A DNA stretch of 64,000 bases from DATFJZ01 sp034660495 (GCA_034660495.1 JAYEJJ010000221.1:14147-78146); one strand, 5' to 3'. Counted from the stretch's first letter, positions 1 to 8,595 are shown. The notes: a model not told the origin generated them from the sequence alone. Made by a program: numbers and translations.

Positions 1-288
1 CTTGAAAATATTATTCACAGGGCTGTTCTTCTGTCAGACAATGATCTTATTGATGTCAAAGACCTTTTAATGGATGATGCCCTGCAAAATGGCAGCAAAA
101 GTGATGCCCCAGGCCTGCCTCCCATGGAACCGGGTTCCCTGAGAGAAATGGAAGAAAAGATGATTTTTCACACCCTTGACCGAACAGAAGGGAACCGCAC
201 CCATGCGGCAAAGATCCTTGGTATCAGTGTCAGAACACTTCGAAACAAGCTCAATGAATACAAAAAAACAGAATCTGACATCCTTTGA
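1..288 (+). CDS. Sigma-54-dependent response regulator, C-terminal fragment (FlrC/FleR-like)
   Basis: The gene begins outside the window; reading is open from base 1. The first residues (LENIIHRAVLLS) match the end of the AAA+ sigma-54-interaction domain of NtrC-type activators. After a short linker comes a Fis-type helix-turn-helix (HTLDRTEGNRTHAAKILGIS then VRTLRNKLNEY). Its position before flgBC-fliE and several -24/-12 promoters downstream make a flagellar activator (FlrC/FleR/FlgR) likely, but the receiver domain that would support this is missing. The stop codon lies inside the left end of a dispersed repeat (286-360), so the last few residues may have been reshaped by that insertion. 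Confidence 0.85.
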   Translation, partial: LENIIHRAVLLSDNDLIDVKDLLMDDALQNGSKSDAPGLPPMEPGSLREMEEKMIFHTLDRTEGNRTHAAKILGISVRTLRNKLNEYKKTESDIL

Positions 289-360
289 TTCTCAATATTC
301 CTGACAGGCAACCGCTGGCGGCTCTTAACCGGTCCTTCTACAAAAACTTGATAATCGAGT
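286..360 (+). repeat. Dispersed TIR element, copy a
   Basis: Copy of a roughly 77-bp element seen complete at 5063-5139. The shared core is TTCCTGACAGGCAACCGCTGG; here the right end TTGATAATCGAGT (348-360) is intact and the left end has diverged. It abuts a member of the hairpin repeat family at 361-403. Confidence 0.7.
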
Positions 361-403
361 ATAAGGACCATGCCCTGAAGGGCACCACGCATCGTATAAG
401 AAT
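361..403 (-). repeat. Intergenic hairpin repeat, core class GCCC..GGGC
   Basis: One of at least 19 copies in the window. The perfect stem GCCCTGAAGGGC lies at 372-383, with the family flanks GGACCAT on the left and ACCACGCATCG on the right. It sits between the activator gene and the flgB promoter. Confidence 0.55.
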
Positions 404-437
404 TCAAAGATCTGCATAATTTATATATAAAAGATTA

Positions 438-453
438 TGGCATGTAATTTGCT
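438..453 (+). promoter_or_regulatory. Sigma-54 promoter of flgBC-fliE
   Basis: TGGCAT-N5-TTGCT matches the -24/-12 consensus (TGGCAC-N5-TTGCW) with GG and GC correctly spaced. It lies 40 bp upstream of the flgB start. The adjacent activator gene supports it. Confidence 0.8.
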
Positions 454-492
454 TTTTCTTTTAAAAAAAGAATCAGCAAAAGGAGGTTCGGG

Positions 493-909
493 GTGACAGA
501 TTCACGGCTTTTCAATAAAACCTATGAGGTGATTTCAGGATCTCTGGATGTTTCAGCCCGCCGTCACAATCTCATAACTGGAAATATTGCAAATATTGAT
601 ACCATCGGGTATCAGCCCAGGGACCTTGACTTCAAGGAAACCCTTGAAAATATGGTAAACAGGGAAAGCTCCCGGGCGGCAGGTATGGAGAGAACCCATA
701 AGCGGCACTATTCAGGCATTGATCCCTCTTTATATACCATGGATGCGCGTTCAAGCGAAGATGTTGATCTTGAGCATCTGGATTCAGTGGATATTGATAC
801 GGAGATGTCCCATCTGGTGGAAAACAACATCAAATACAGAACCACAACAGAAATGCTGATAAGAAAGATGAATATTCTCCGCCATGCCATTCAGGAAGGA
901 GGAAAATAG
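493..909 (+). CDS. flgB: Flagellar basal-body rod protein FlgB
   Basis: 138 residues, normal for FlgB, the first proximal rod subunit assembled on the MS-ring/FliE. The N-terminal rod signature is clear (HNLITGNIANIDTIGYQPRD), and the C-terminal helix NNIKYRTTTEMLIRKMNILR is typical. The start is GTG at 493, preceded by a strong AGGAGG at 481-486. flgC follows after 3 bases, so the two are co-translated from the sigma-54 promoter at 438. Confidence 0.95.
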   Translation: MTDSRLFNKTYEVISGSLDVSARRHNLITGNIANIDTIGYQPRDLDFKETLENMVNRESSRAAGMERTHKRHYSGIDPSLYTMDARSSEDVDLEHLDSVDIDTEMSHLVENNIKYRTTTEMLIRKMNILRHAIQEGGK

Positions 910-912
910 AAA

Positions 913-1410
913 ATGGATTTGCTCACCTCAATGAAAATAAGCGGTACCGCCCTGGCTGCCCATAGAACAAAAATGAATCTCATTGCCCAGAATCTTGCCA
1001 ATGTGGATACCACAAGAACGGCAGAAGGGGGGCCCTATAAGCGTAAGATGGCAGTTTTAAAGGGAGAATCCATTGATAAATTCAAATCTGTTCTTGAAAG
1101 TAAAAGAGAGGATCATGAGGTGGCCCGGGTGGAGATCAGCCCGATCACCTTTGATTCAGATAAAAAGGACTACCCGGGCACAGGGGTAGACGTCGATCAC
1201 ATTGTTGAGTCCCAGGAGGATTTCAGGCTGGTGTATAACCCTGCCCATCCGGATGCTGATCCGGTAACAGGGTATGTGGCCATGCCCAACGTGGATCATC
1301 TTACTGAAGTGGCAGATATGGTTGTTGCCAAAAGAGCCTACGAGGCCAGTGTCACTGCCATGTCCAACACCAAAAGTATGATATTAAAAGCCCTTGAAAT
1401 TGGAAAATAG
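913..1410 (+). CDS. flgC: Flagellar basal-body rod protein FlgC
   Basis: 165 residues. Proximal rod subunit. The N-terminal motif ALAAHRTKMNLIAQNLANVD and the C-terminal VAKRAYEASVTAMSNTKSMI are family hallmarks. It starts 3 bases after flgB and is followed by fliE, the standard flgB-flgC-fliE order. It is slightly longer than enterobacterial FlgC (about 134) because of the central segment around residues 45-95. Confidence 0.95.
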   Translation: MDLLTSMKISGTALAAHRTKMNLIAQNLANVDTTRTAEGGPYKRKMAVLKGESIDKFKSVLESKREDHEVARVEISPITFDSDKKDYPGTGVDVDHIVESQEDFRLVYNPAHPDADPVTGYVAMPNVDHLTEVADMVVAKRAYEASVTAMSNTKSMILKALEIGK

Positions 1411-1449
1411 GTTTAAAATTCAAAAATGATAATTTAAAAAGGGAAAGAA

Positions 1450-1758
1450 TTGAATACGATAACTGAAGCAGGAAAAATAACAGAACCAGGAAAAATTTCT
1501 ATTAGTACCCAGCCTCTGTCCCAGCGGATTGACAATCGTGAATTGTCCTTTATGGACCGGGTAAACGCTGCCGTAAAAGATGTAAACACCAGACAGCACA
1601 CTGCAGACAATGCCATTGAGTCTGTTATCAATGGAGAACTGGGTGTCCATGAGGGAATGATGGCCATTGGCAGAGCAGATACCTCGTTGAAATTTCTCAC
1701 CCAGGTACGCGGCAAGGTCATGGAGGCGTATAAAGAAATCATGCATATGCAGATTTAA
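1450..1758 (+). CDS. fliE: Hook-basal body complex protein FliE
   Basis: 102 residues, the normal length. FliE joins the MS-ring to the rod and is exported first. The C-terminal helices (GMMAIGRADTSLKFLTQVRG, KVMEAYKEIMHMQI) are characteristic. The start is taken as TTG at 1450 because GGGAAAG lies just upstream and no ATG precedes the conserved part. It ends the first transcription block; a repeat-filled 350-bp gap follows. Confidence 0.93.
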   Translation: MNTITEAGKITEPGKISISTQPLSQRIDNRELSFMDRVNAAVKDVNTRQHTADNAIESVINGELGVHEGMMAIGRADTSLKFLTQVRGKVMEAYKEIMHMQI

Positions 1759-1779
1759 CATCAATTAGATGGTTTTTAT

Positions 1780-2007
1780 ATGAAAGCCATCAGCCATCAG
1801 CCATCAGCCATCAGTACTCAGCTAACAGCTAAAGGCTAAAGGCTAAAGGCTAACAGCTAAAAGCTAACAGCTAACAGCTTTCATGCTTTTTGTGCCTGTC
1901 AAGGCATGGACGTTTATAAGAAACTTGAAACAAGAAACAAGACGCTGTACAATTCAAGTTTCATGGTTTGTTGTGATGTTGTGTATCATGTGGGTTTTAT
2001 ATGAAAG
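1780..2007 (+). repeat. Repeat block: AGCTAAC heptad tract and two hairpin elements
   Basis: The interval between fliE and fliF is repetitive. 1780-1878 is a run of imperfect 7-mers (CCATCAG, AGCTAAC, AAGGCTA). 1878-1920 is a hairpin repeat with core CCTGTCAAGG. 1958-2007 is a second one with core ATGTTGTGTATCAT and the ending ATATGAAAG. Between them lies a linker (GAAACTTGAAACAAGAAACA) that recurs at 38651-38700 and, inverted, at 4920-4975. An open reading frame across 1883-2107 is a by-product of these repeats. Confidence 0.7.
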
Positions 2008-2111
2008 AACGAGGGATTCGATCATCAGGCTTTTGGGCAGAACAGGGTCAGGTTTGATTCTTAATGGATACGGCTGCATTATGATGCGCAGAAAGATCAG
2101 GGAATAAAGAT

Positions 2112-3836
2112 ATGAATCCGGTAATAGAACAGATTGTTACAATTTACAAGGATATGACCCTTTTAAGAAAGATTGTTTTGGGGGTTTTAATCCTTATGAT
2201 GGTAGCGGGCTTTGCAACTATGTTCATATGGGCCAACAGAACAGAGTTTAGGCCGGCTTATTCCGGACTTTCAGAAGCAGATGCGGCTGCCGTTGTGGCT
2301 GAACTCAAAGCCGCCAACACCCCCTACAGGCTTGAAAACAACGGCACAACCATACTGGTGCCGGCAGGCCTGGTTTACGAGGTGCGCTTGTCCATGGCCA
2401 GGGTGGGGATTCCCAAGGGATCCGGGGTGGGGTATGAAATTTTTGATCAGACCGATTTCGGCACCACTGAATTTGTACAGAAGATCAATAAAAAACGGGC
2501 GCTTCAGGGAGAGCTGGCCAGGACCATCAGGGCCTTTGATGAGGTCAAGGAGGCCAAGGTGATGATTGTGCTCCCAAAGGATTCGGTGTTTGTTGAAGAG
2601 ACCAAAAAACCATCGGCCTCGATTCTTCTGGAACTGGAATCTGATCTTGACCCGGGCAAGGTGGCTGCTGTTGCCCATCTTGTGGCTTCTTCCGTTGAAG
2701 ACCTTAAGCCCAAGCTGGTGACCATTGTGGATACAGCGGGCAGGATTCTGTTTGAAGGCAAGTCCGAAGAGGAAAAAATCAGAATAGAGGCCCGCAACCT
2801 GGCTGATGCCCAGTACAGATACAAGGTGCGGTATGAAAAAAATATTGCTGACCGCATTCAGACTATGCTGGAAAGGATTGTGGGCAAGGACAAAGCCATT
2901 GTCCGGGTTACCTCTGAACTGGATTTCAGCACCAGCAGTGTCAATGAAGAGATCTATGATCCCCTGGAAAGAGAAACAGATTTTGTCAGGAGCAAAAAGA
3001 TTCTGTCTGAAAACTCTAGACGGCAGATGGATCTTGACGGGGAGCCCTCCAGCGTCAATCCTGTGGTGCCACCAGGGGAAGAAGGTCCCGGCCAGGGGCT
3101 TGAAACGGTGAGCAAGTCAAATGATACAGTAAACTATGAACTGAGCAGAAGAACCCGGCAGACGGTAAAGCCCATGGCTTTACTGCAGCGGCTTTCAGTT
3201 GCTGCTGTGGTTGACGGTACATATGCGTATAAAACCGATGAATCCGGTAATACGGTTAAAACCTATGTACCCAGATCCCAGGATGAGATGCGTCAGTTTC
3301 ATGATATTGTTGTAAAAGCAATGGGGTATGATGAGGCCCGCCGGGACCAGGTGTCCATGGAGTGTTTTCCCTTTGCCTCTATCGATGAAATCGGCAGAGC
3401 TGAACCAGAACTTAAAGGATGGCGCATGGTTCAGAAGGAATATGGCCGTACCATAGCCAATGTTCTTCTTGTGGTGCTGCTCTTCCTTTTAGTGATCCGG
3501 CCCATCATCAAGACGGTAAGGGGTATTAAGGACAGTGTGGAGCAAAAAGCCCTGCCCGGCGGTGAAGGTGTGGACGTCATTGAAGGCGGTGAAGAGGACA
3601 GAGAACCTGAATTCAAAGAAATGAGCGCCGATGATCAGAAGCATTACATAGAGCGCATGACGGAAAGTGAAAAAAAGACATTTTTTGAAACCATGAGCTC
3701 TGCAGACAGGGATGCCTATCTTGATAATCTTTCACTGGCGGAAAAGGCTGCCTGGTATGCGAATCATGATATTAGAAAAACAGCAAATATTATTAAAGGC
3801 TGGCTCAGTGAAATTGAAGAAAAAGAGGAGGAATAA
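2112..3836 (+). CDS. fliF: Flagellar MS-ring protein FliF
   Basis: 574 residues, normal for FliF, the inner-membrane ring that houses the export gate and carries the FliG rotor. Transmembrane helices lie at about residues 19-42 (IVLGVLILMMVAGFATMFIW) and 443-465 (IANVLLVVLLFLLVI). The ring-building motifs between them include RPAYSGLSEADAAAVVAELK. The C-terminal acidic cytoplasmic tail would bind FliG. fliG follows after 2 bases. No promoter was recognised; the gene lies behind the repeat block. Confidence 0.97.
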   Translation: MNPVIEQIVTIYKDMTLLRKIVLGVLILMMVAGFATMFIWANRTEFRPAYSGLSEADAAAVVAELKAANTPYRLENNGTTILVPAGLVYEVRLSMARVGIPKGSGVGYEIFDQTDFGTTEFVQKINKKRALQGELARTIRAFDEVKEAKVMIVLPKDSVFVEETKKPSASILLELESDLDPGKVAAVAHLVASSVEDLKPKLVTIVDTAGRILFEGKSEEEKIRIEARNLADAQYRYKVRYEKNIADRIQTMLERIVGKDKAIVRVTSELDFSTSSVNEEIYDPLERETDFVRSKKILSENSRRQMDLDGEPSSVNPVVPPGEEGPGQGLETVSKSNDTVNYELSRRTRQTVKPMALLQRLSVAAVVDGTYAYKTDESGNTVKTYVPRSQDEMRQFHDIVVKAMGYDEARRDQVSMECFPFASIDEIGRAEPELKGWRMVQKEYGRTIANVLLVVLLFLLVIRPIIKTVRGIKDSVEQKALPGGEGVDVIEGGEEDREPEFKEMSADDQKHYIERMTESEKKTFFETMSSADRDAYLDNLSLAEKAAWYANHDIRKTANIIKGWLSEIEEKEEE

Positions 3837-3838
3837 TA

Positions 3839-4858
3839 ATGGCAGACCGGTATATAGATTCTAAAAAAATGACAGGGCCTCAGAAATCCGCAGTTTTTCT
3901 TCTTTCCATGGGCGAGTCGTATGCGTCAGAAGTGTTTTCCATGATGAATGACAATGAAATCAGGGATATTGCCTTTGAAATGTCCAATATAGATTTTATT
4001 ACCCCGGATATGCTGGTTGCTGTGTCTTCAGATTTTATTGAAAAATTTGAAGGAGAAACCAAACTGGTTGTAGAGGGAGATTCCTTTTTTAAAAAGGTGA
4101 TTGCCAACAGTCTTGACCAGGAAAAGGCCAATGCCATATTTGAGGATGTTGAAAACAGAAAACGGGATATGCCCTTTGCCTGGAGCAAAAATGTGAATAT
4201 TAACACCCTGGCCGGTTATGTGGAAGGGGAGCATCCCCAGACCATTGCCATGGTTCTGGCCCATATGCCCTCGGAAATTGCATCGGAGATTCTCATGGCT
4301 GTTCCTGATGACAAAAAAGGGGATATTGCACTGAGAATCGCAAAGCTTGGCCAGATTTCAGATGATGTGGTCAGAGAGGTGGACAGGGCACTGAAATACG
4401 AGCTCAGCGGCGCTGTGGGACCCGGCGGCAAGGCGGGCGGGATTCAGGTGCTTGTGGATATTCTTAACGGGGTGGACAAGTCCACAGAAGATATCATAAT
4501 GGAGCAGGTTGAAGAGGACGGCGCGGAAATGGCCAGTGATATCAGGAATATGATGTTTGTATTTGAGGATATGTTATCTGTTGATGACCGGGCCATGAGG
4601 GAGATTCTTAAAAAGGTTGAAGGCCAGCAGCTCACCTATGCTCTTAAGACATCTTCGGATGAGATGAAGGAGAAGATTTTTTCCAATCTGTCCCAGAGGG
4701 CCGGCGAGATGCTCCAGGATGACCTTGACACCATGGGCCCGGTGCGGCTTGTAGAGGTGGAAGAAGCCCAGCAGGCCATTGTGCGCGCTGCCAAGGAGCT
4801 TGAAGCTGACGGTACCATTGCCCTGGGCGGCAAAGGAAAGGACGATGTGCTGGTATAA
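3839..4858 (+). CDS. fliG: Flagellar motor switch protein FliG
   Basis: 339 residues. Rotor protein of the C-ring that binds FliF and faces the stator. The EHPQTIAMVLAHMP motif of the middle domain (residue about 125) and the C-terminal torque helix region (FVFEDMLSVDDRAMREILKK, residues about 240-260) are present. It starts 2 bases after fliF, so it is translationally coupled. The C-terminal tail GGKGKDDVLV is a short extension. Confidence 0.96.
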   Translation: MADRYIDSKKMTGPQKSAVFLLSMGESYASEVFSMMNDNEIRDIAFEMSNIDFITPDMLVAVSSDFIEKFEGETKLVVEGDSFFKKVIANSLDQEKANAIFEDVENRKRDMPFAWSKNVNINTLAGYVEGEHPQTIAMVLAHMPSEIASEILMAVPDDKKGDIALRIAKLGQISDDVVREVDRALKYELSGAVGPGGKAGGIQVLVDILNGVDKSTEDIIMEQVEEDGAEMASDIRNMMFVFEDMLSVDDRAMREILKKVEGQQLTYALKTSSDEMKEKIFSNLSQRAGEMLQDDLDTMGPVRLVEVEEAQQAIVRAAKELEADGTIALGGKGKDDVLV

Positions 4859-4881
4859 GGCAGGCCCCATTTTCGAGAAAT

Positions 4882-5015
4882 CCGATATAACCCACATGAT
4901 GCACAGCATCACAACAAACCCTGAAACTTGAATTTTGCCGCGTCTTGTTTCTTGTATCTTGTTTCAAGTTTCTTATAAACCCACATGTCCTGATGGACAC
5001 AATGAAGCATGAAAG
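4882..5015 (-). repeat. Two inverted hairpin elements with linker
   Basis: The fliG-fliH interval repeats the fliE-fliF block in reverse: a hairpin with core ATGATGCACAGCAT (4882-4927), the linker (4920-4975, complement of 1910-1957), and a hairpin with core GTCCTGATGGAC (4971-5015). Confidence 0.65.
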
Positions 5016-5062
5016 CCGTCTGCCGTCACTGGCTTAACACTTTCATATAAAAATCTGATCAT

Positions 5063-5139
5063 ACTCGATTATCAATGTTCCTGATAGGCAACCGCTGGGG
5101 GGGCTTAATCGGTTCTTCCATAAAACTTGATAATCGAGT
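5063..5139 (+). repeat. 77-bp element with perfect 13-bp inverted ends, copy b
   Basis: The best-preserved copy of a MITE-like family. The left end ACTCGATTATCAA (5063-5075) and right end TTGATAATCGAGT (5127-5139) are exact reverse complements around the core CCTGATAGGCAACCGCTGGG. No transposase is encoded. Other copies lie at 286-360, 15449-15516 and 32923-33074. Confidence 0.75.
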
Positions 5140-5168
5140 CATAGAGTATTGCAAATTAAAGGTGATTC

Positions 5169-6158
5169 ATGAAAGAAGATGATACATGGCAGCCCATGGA
5201 TATTTCATCCCTTATTAATTATGAAGGAAATGAGAGGCATAAACTTGAAGACAGGACCCCTGATTATGAGCTGTTTAAAAAGCTGTATGAAGACAAGGGC
5301 CTGGATGATGACTCCCTTGATTCTTTCCGCCTCATGTATGAGGCCGAGAAAAGCTGTGGAACAGACGAAGCAGGGCCTTCCTTTTCCCCGCTTTTTTCAG
5401 AAGAAAAAAAAGAAAGATCTTCAAATGTCCCAGTAGAAAGTGAAACGCGCAGCTGTGATAATGTGCTCAAGGAAACAGAGAAGACAAAGAGCTCAGATCA
5501 AGAAAAAAAGAAACCAAACCAAGAGGATCAATGGTTTAACAAAGGGTTTAAACAGGGGTATGATCAGGGAAAAAAAGACGGGCTGGATCAGGGGCAGACC
5601 AGTGCTTTTGAAACGGCCAGACAGGAAGGCTACGACCAGGGAAAGGCAGCCGTGGAAAAAAAGGGTTTCGATCTGGGCTTTCAAAAGGGAGAAAATGCGG
5701 CCAGGGCTGAATGTGATGCCAAAAGTCTTGATATCATCAATTCTTTAGGGGATATCTGTGATAAAATTGAGAACAGCTGGAAGGCATTTGTCCGGGGGTA
5801 TGAAAACGAGATTATAGAATTAATTTGCAAAATTGCCGAAAAGGTTGTGTTTGCCAAGGTGGATATTGACCACACTCTGGTCAGGGAATCCATTCTTCAT
5901 GCCCTGGACAAACTTCCCGAGCCCGAGGAGATTGTGCTTAATGTTTCCCCGGAAGATTATGAATATATTGAAATGATTAAAGAGGATTTTTTTGAAAAGG
6001 TGGATACCCTGTCCACTGTGTCTGTGGTGTCTAATCCTGGTATCAGCCGGGGTGGCTGCAGAATTGAGACATCAAAAGCTGAGGTGGAAACAGATATTGA
6101 ATCAAGACTTGATGCGGTTGTTGAAAGAATTAAGGAAAAATGTCCCACTCGGGTGTAA
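5169..6158 (+). CDS. fliH: Flagellar export ATPase regulator FliH
   Basis: 329 residues. FliH holds the FliI ATPase at the C-ring and export gate. The first 115 residues are charged and poorly conserved. A glycine-spaced helix follows (GFKQGYDQGKKDGLDQG and GYDQGKAAVEKKGFDLGFQK, residues about 125-180), the GxxxG-type repeat typical of FliH/YscL. The C-terminal domain (ELICKIAEKVVFAKVDIDHT) binds the ATPase. It lies 13 bases upstream of fliI in the usual order. It is longer than E. coli FliH (228), mainly at the N-terminus. Confidence 0.93.
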   Translation: MKEDDTWQPMDISSLINYEGNERHKLEDRTPDYELFKKLYEDKGLDDDSLDSFRLMYEAEKSCGTDEAGPSFSPLFSEEKKERSSNVPVESETRSCDNVLKETEKTKSSDQEKKKPNQEDQWFNKGFKQGYDQGKKDGLDQGQTSAFETARQEGYDQGKAAVEKKGFDLGFQKGENAARAECDAKSLDIINSLGDICDKIENSWKAFVRGYENEIIELICKIAEKVVFAKVDIDHTLVRESILHALDKLPEPEEIVLNVSPEDYEYIEMIKEDFFEKVDTLSTVSVVSNPGISRGGCRIETSKAEVETDIESRLDAVVERIKEKCPTRV

Positions 6159-6171
6159 AGGCAGGTAACTC

Positions 6172-7521
6172 ATGGAAACAAAAAGTGATGTCAACTGGGA
6201 CACCTATTTCAAAGCAGTGGATACCTGCGATAATGTCAGGCCCCAGGGAAGAATCTCTAAGGTTGTGGGCCTTGTGGCCGAGGGTGACGGACTTGGACTG
6301 GGGATTGGAAGCCTTTGTTCCATAAGAAATGACTATAATGAGGATATCAGAGCTGAGGTCATCGGGTTCAAGGATGAAAAAGTGGTGGTCATGCCCTACG
6401 GCAGTATCCGGGGAATCAGCCCGGGCAGTAAAATCATCCCCCTGGCGGATATGCCTGAAGCCCCGGTGGGCAACAGTTTTCTCGGGCGAGTTCTGGATGG
6501 TATGGGTGAGCCCCTGGATGGCAAAGGTCCTGTTCTGGCGGATAAGAATTATCCCCTTTATGGAAAACCAATTAATCCCATGGAAAGAAAGACAATACGC
6601 GATCCCATGGATGTGGGGATCAATGCCATCAATACAATGATTACCCTGGGAAGGGGGCAGCGGGTCGCCATTATGGCAGGGTCAGGTGTGGGAAAAAGTG
6701 TGTTAATGGGAATGATGACCCGGCATTCCGCTGCCGATGTGATTGTCATCGGTCTCATTGGAGAAAGGGGAAGGGAAGTCAAGGATTTTGTCTATGAGAC
6801 CCTGGGAGAGAAAGGCATGAAGCGTGCGGTGGTGGTTGCGGCAACTTCGGATTCTCCTCCCCTTGTAAGGATAAGGGGGGCCTATCTGGCTACCACCATT
6901 GCTGAATATTTCAGAGACCAGGGGAAAAATGTTATTTTAATGATTGATTCCATTACCCGTTTTGCCATGTCTTCCAGGGATGTGGGGCTGGCAGCGGGAG
7001 AGCCGCCCACATCAAGGGGGTATACCCCTTCTTTTTTTGTTCAGATTCCGGTTCTTCTTGAACGGGCCGGTGCTGTTGAAAACAGCGGATCCATTACAGG
7101 GATTTATACGGTTCTGGTGGAAGGAGATGATTTAAATGATCCAGTGGGAGATACGGTTCGTTCCATAGTTGATGGTCATATTGTGCTTTCCCGGGATCTT
7201 GCCAATAAAGGCCATTATCCGGCCATAGATGTGCTTGCCAGTGTATCACGGGTGATGCGGGATGTGGCAGACCCGGATCATGTCAATCTTCGGGGCAGGG
7301 CCGTTGATATTATTGCGGAATACAGAAATGCTGAGGATATGATATCCATCGGGGCCTATGTGGATGGATCAAATCCAAAAATAGATCAGGCAAAACAGCT
7401 CATGCCCCGGATTGATTCATTCCTGCGCCAGGACATGGATCTGAAAGGTGAACTTAAACAAGGTGTTTCAAACCTGTCAAAAATTTTAAACGTGAAAACA
7501 GATATCCGGAAAAAGAGATGA
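6172..7521 (+). CDS. fliI: Flagellar type III export ATPase FliI
   Basis: 449 residues, the normal length. Hexameric F1-beta-like ATPase at the export gate. The Walker A loop is GSGVGKSVLMG at about residue 168; the Walker B strand is VILMIDSITR (about 255-264); the motif GEPPTSRGYTPSFF follows. The substrate pathway is unfolding and delivery of rod, hook and filament subunits with FliH and FliJ. Its stop overlaps the fliJ start by 4 bases. Confidence 0.97.
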   Translation: METKSDVNWDTYFKAVDTCDNVRPQGRISKVVGLVAEGDGLGLGIGSLCSIRNDYNEDIRAEVIGFKDEKVVVMPYGSIRGISPGSKIIPLADMPEAPVGNSFLGRVLDGMGEPLDGKGPVLADKNYPLYGKPINPMERKTIRDPMDVGINAINTMITLGRGQRVAIMAGSGVGKSVLMGMMTRHSAADVIVIGLIGERGREVKDFVYETLGEKGMKRAVVVAATSDSPPLVRIRGAYLATTIAEYFRDQGKNVILMIDSITRFAMSSRDVGLAAGEPPTSRGYTPSFFVQIPVLLERAGAVENSGSITGIYTVLVEGDDLNDPVGDTVRSIVDGHIVLSRDLANKGHYPAIDVLASVSRVMRDVADPDHVNLRGRAVDIIAEYRNAEDMISIGAYVDGSNPKIDQAKQLMPRIDSFLRQDMDLKGELKQGVSNLSKILNVKTDIRKKR

Positions 7522-7973
7522 AAAAATTTATTTTCAGGCTTGAATCTCTTTTGATATACAGAAATCATCTGGAATATATTGCCAGACAGGAAATGGCAGA
7601 GGCATACAGGCAGGTCAAGGCATTAGAAGAAAGCATTTTCAGGCTGAAAGAGGAATTCTCTGCTGCTGCCCAGCAGCTGGACACCGCCTCTGCAAGGGGT
7701 ATAACCGCCAGAATGTTTAAAGAGTATACCGATTATTTAAATGCAGTGGAAAGGGATATTGCAGCTGAAACGGATAGAAAAAAAACACTTGAAAAAGCGC
7801 TTTGGAAAAGTCAGGACAGGCTCAGGGAAAAAAGCGTGGACAGAAAAGCCATTGAACGATTGAAGGAAAAGCAGAAAAAGCAGTATGTTGATGAATTTTT
7901 AAAAGTGGAACAAAAAAGTCTTGATGAGGTCATGGCCCTGAAAAAAGCAAGGGAGATAAACAATGAGTCTTAA
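7518..7973 (+). CDS. fliJ: Flagellar export protein FliJ
   Basis: 151 residues, a normal length. Almost entirely alpha-helical coiled coil with high Lys/Glu content, starting with the family-typical FIFRLESLLIYRNHLE. FliJ fits the central hole of the FliI hexamer and recycles chaperones. It overlaps fliI (ATGA) and the following gene by 11 bases, so the three form one translational unit. Confidence 0.9.
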   Translation: MKKFIFRLESLLIYRNHLEYIARQEMAEAYRQVKALEESIFRLKEEFSAAAQQLDTASARGITARMFKEYTDYLNAVERDIAAETDRKKTLEKALWKSQDRLREKSVDRKAIERLKEKQKKQYVDEFLKVEQKSLDEVMALKKAREINNES

Positions 7974-8595
7974 AACGGGCCCACGGGCACAAAACAGGCG
8001 TATCCGCTACAGGATGTCCCAGTTGACAGTGTTTTTTTTATTTTTTACACTAGTTGTTCCCCCTTTTTTGACTTGTTCTTGTTTGGGCATTGACAGGGCT
8101 GTTGCAGATGACAGCGAAAAAACACAGGTTGATGATTTGTCTCCCTGCCCGCCCTGTCCCCCCTGTCCAGATCCGGCAAAGGTGGTGATTCAAGGGCTTA
8201 AGGAAAAAAAGGCAATGCTTGCAGAAGAGGAAAAGCGCATTGACCAGGAAAAAAAAATGCTGGAGGATTTTAAGGAAGAGATTGATTTAAAGCTTGAAAA
8301 GCTGACTGAACTCAAAAATCAGATAGAAGCGGATTTTGAAGCCTTGAACAAAAAGAAAACAGAACAGGAAAAAAAACAGGAAGCTGTGTTTGAAGCCAGG
8401 CTTCAAAGACTTGTAAAGATGTATTCAGGAATGAAACCCAAAAATGCCGCTAAAATTGTAAATAAAATGGATCTTGAAGTGGCAGCTCAGATATTTTTCC
8501 GCATGCGGGAAACCTCGGCTGCTGAGATCCTTGCCAATGTTGAAAGTGAAAAAGCCGCTAAAATAAGCGAACGTATAGCCTATAAAAAGAAATAG
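7963..8595 (+). CDS. MotE-like periplasmic/membrane protein with MgtE-N-like C-terminus
   Basis: 210 residues. A hydrophobic N-terminal segment (LTVFFLFFTLVVPPFLTCSC, residues about 20-40) is a signal anchor. A proline-cysteine motif (SPCPPCPPCPDPAK), a charged coiled coil (about 75-150) and a C-terminal domain (YSGMKPKNAAKIVNKMDLEV, then AAQIFFRMRETSAAEIL) resembling the MgtE intracellular N domain follow. This is the architecture of MotE-type flagellar chaperones encoded between fliJ and fliK in many bacteria. It overlaps fliJ. The CPPCPPC cluster is unusual and might bind metal or form disulfides. Confidence 0.75.
   Translation: MSLKTGPRAQNRRIRYRMSQLTVFFLFFTLVVPPFLTCSCLGIDRAVADDSEKTQVDDLSPCPPCPPCPDPAKVVIQGLKEKKAMLAEEEKRIDQEKKMLEDFKEEIDLKLEKLTELKNQIEADFEALNKKKTEQEKKQEAVFEARLQRLVKMYSGMKPKNAAKIVNKMDLEVAAQIFFRMRETSAAEILANVESEKAAKISERIAYKKK

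Noticed and set aside
1883..2107. 74-codon open frame between fliE and fliF
   Set aside because: It runs through two hairpin repeats and their linker, which occur elsewhere in other frames; no ribosome site or family likeness.
5138..5153. Sigma-54 promoter before fliH
   Set aside because: TTGCA is present, but the -24 position lacks GG.
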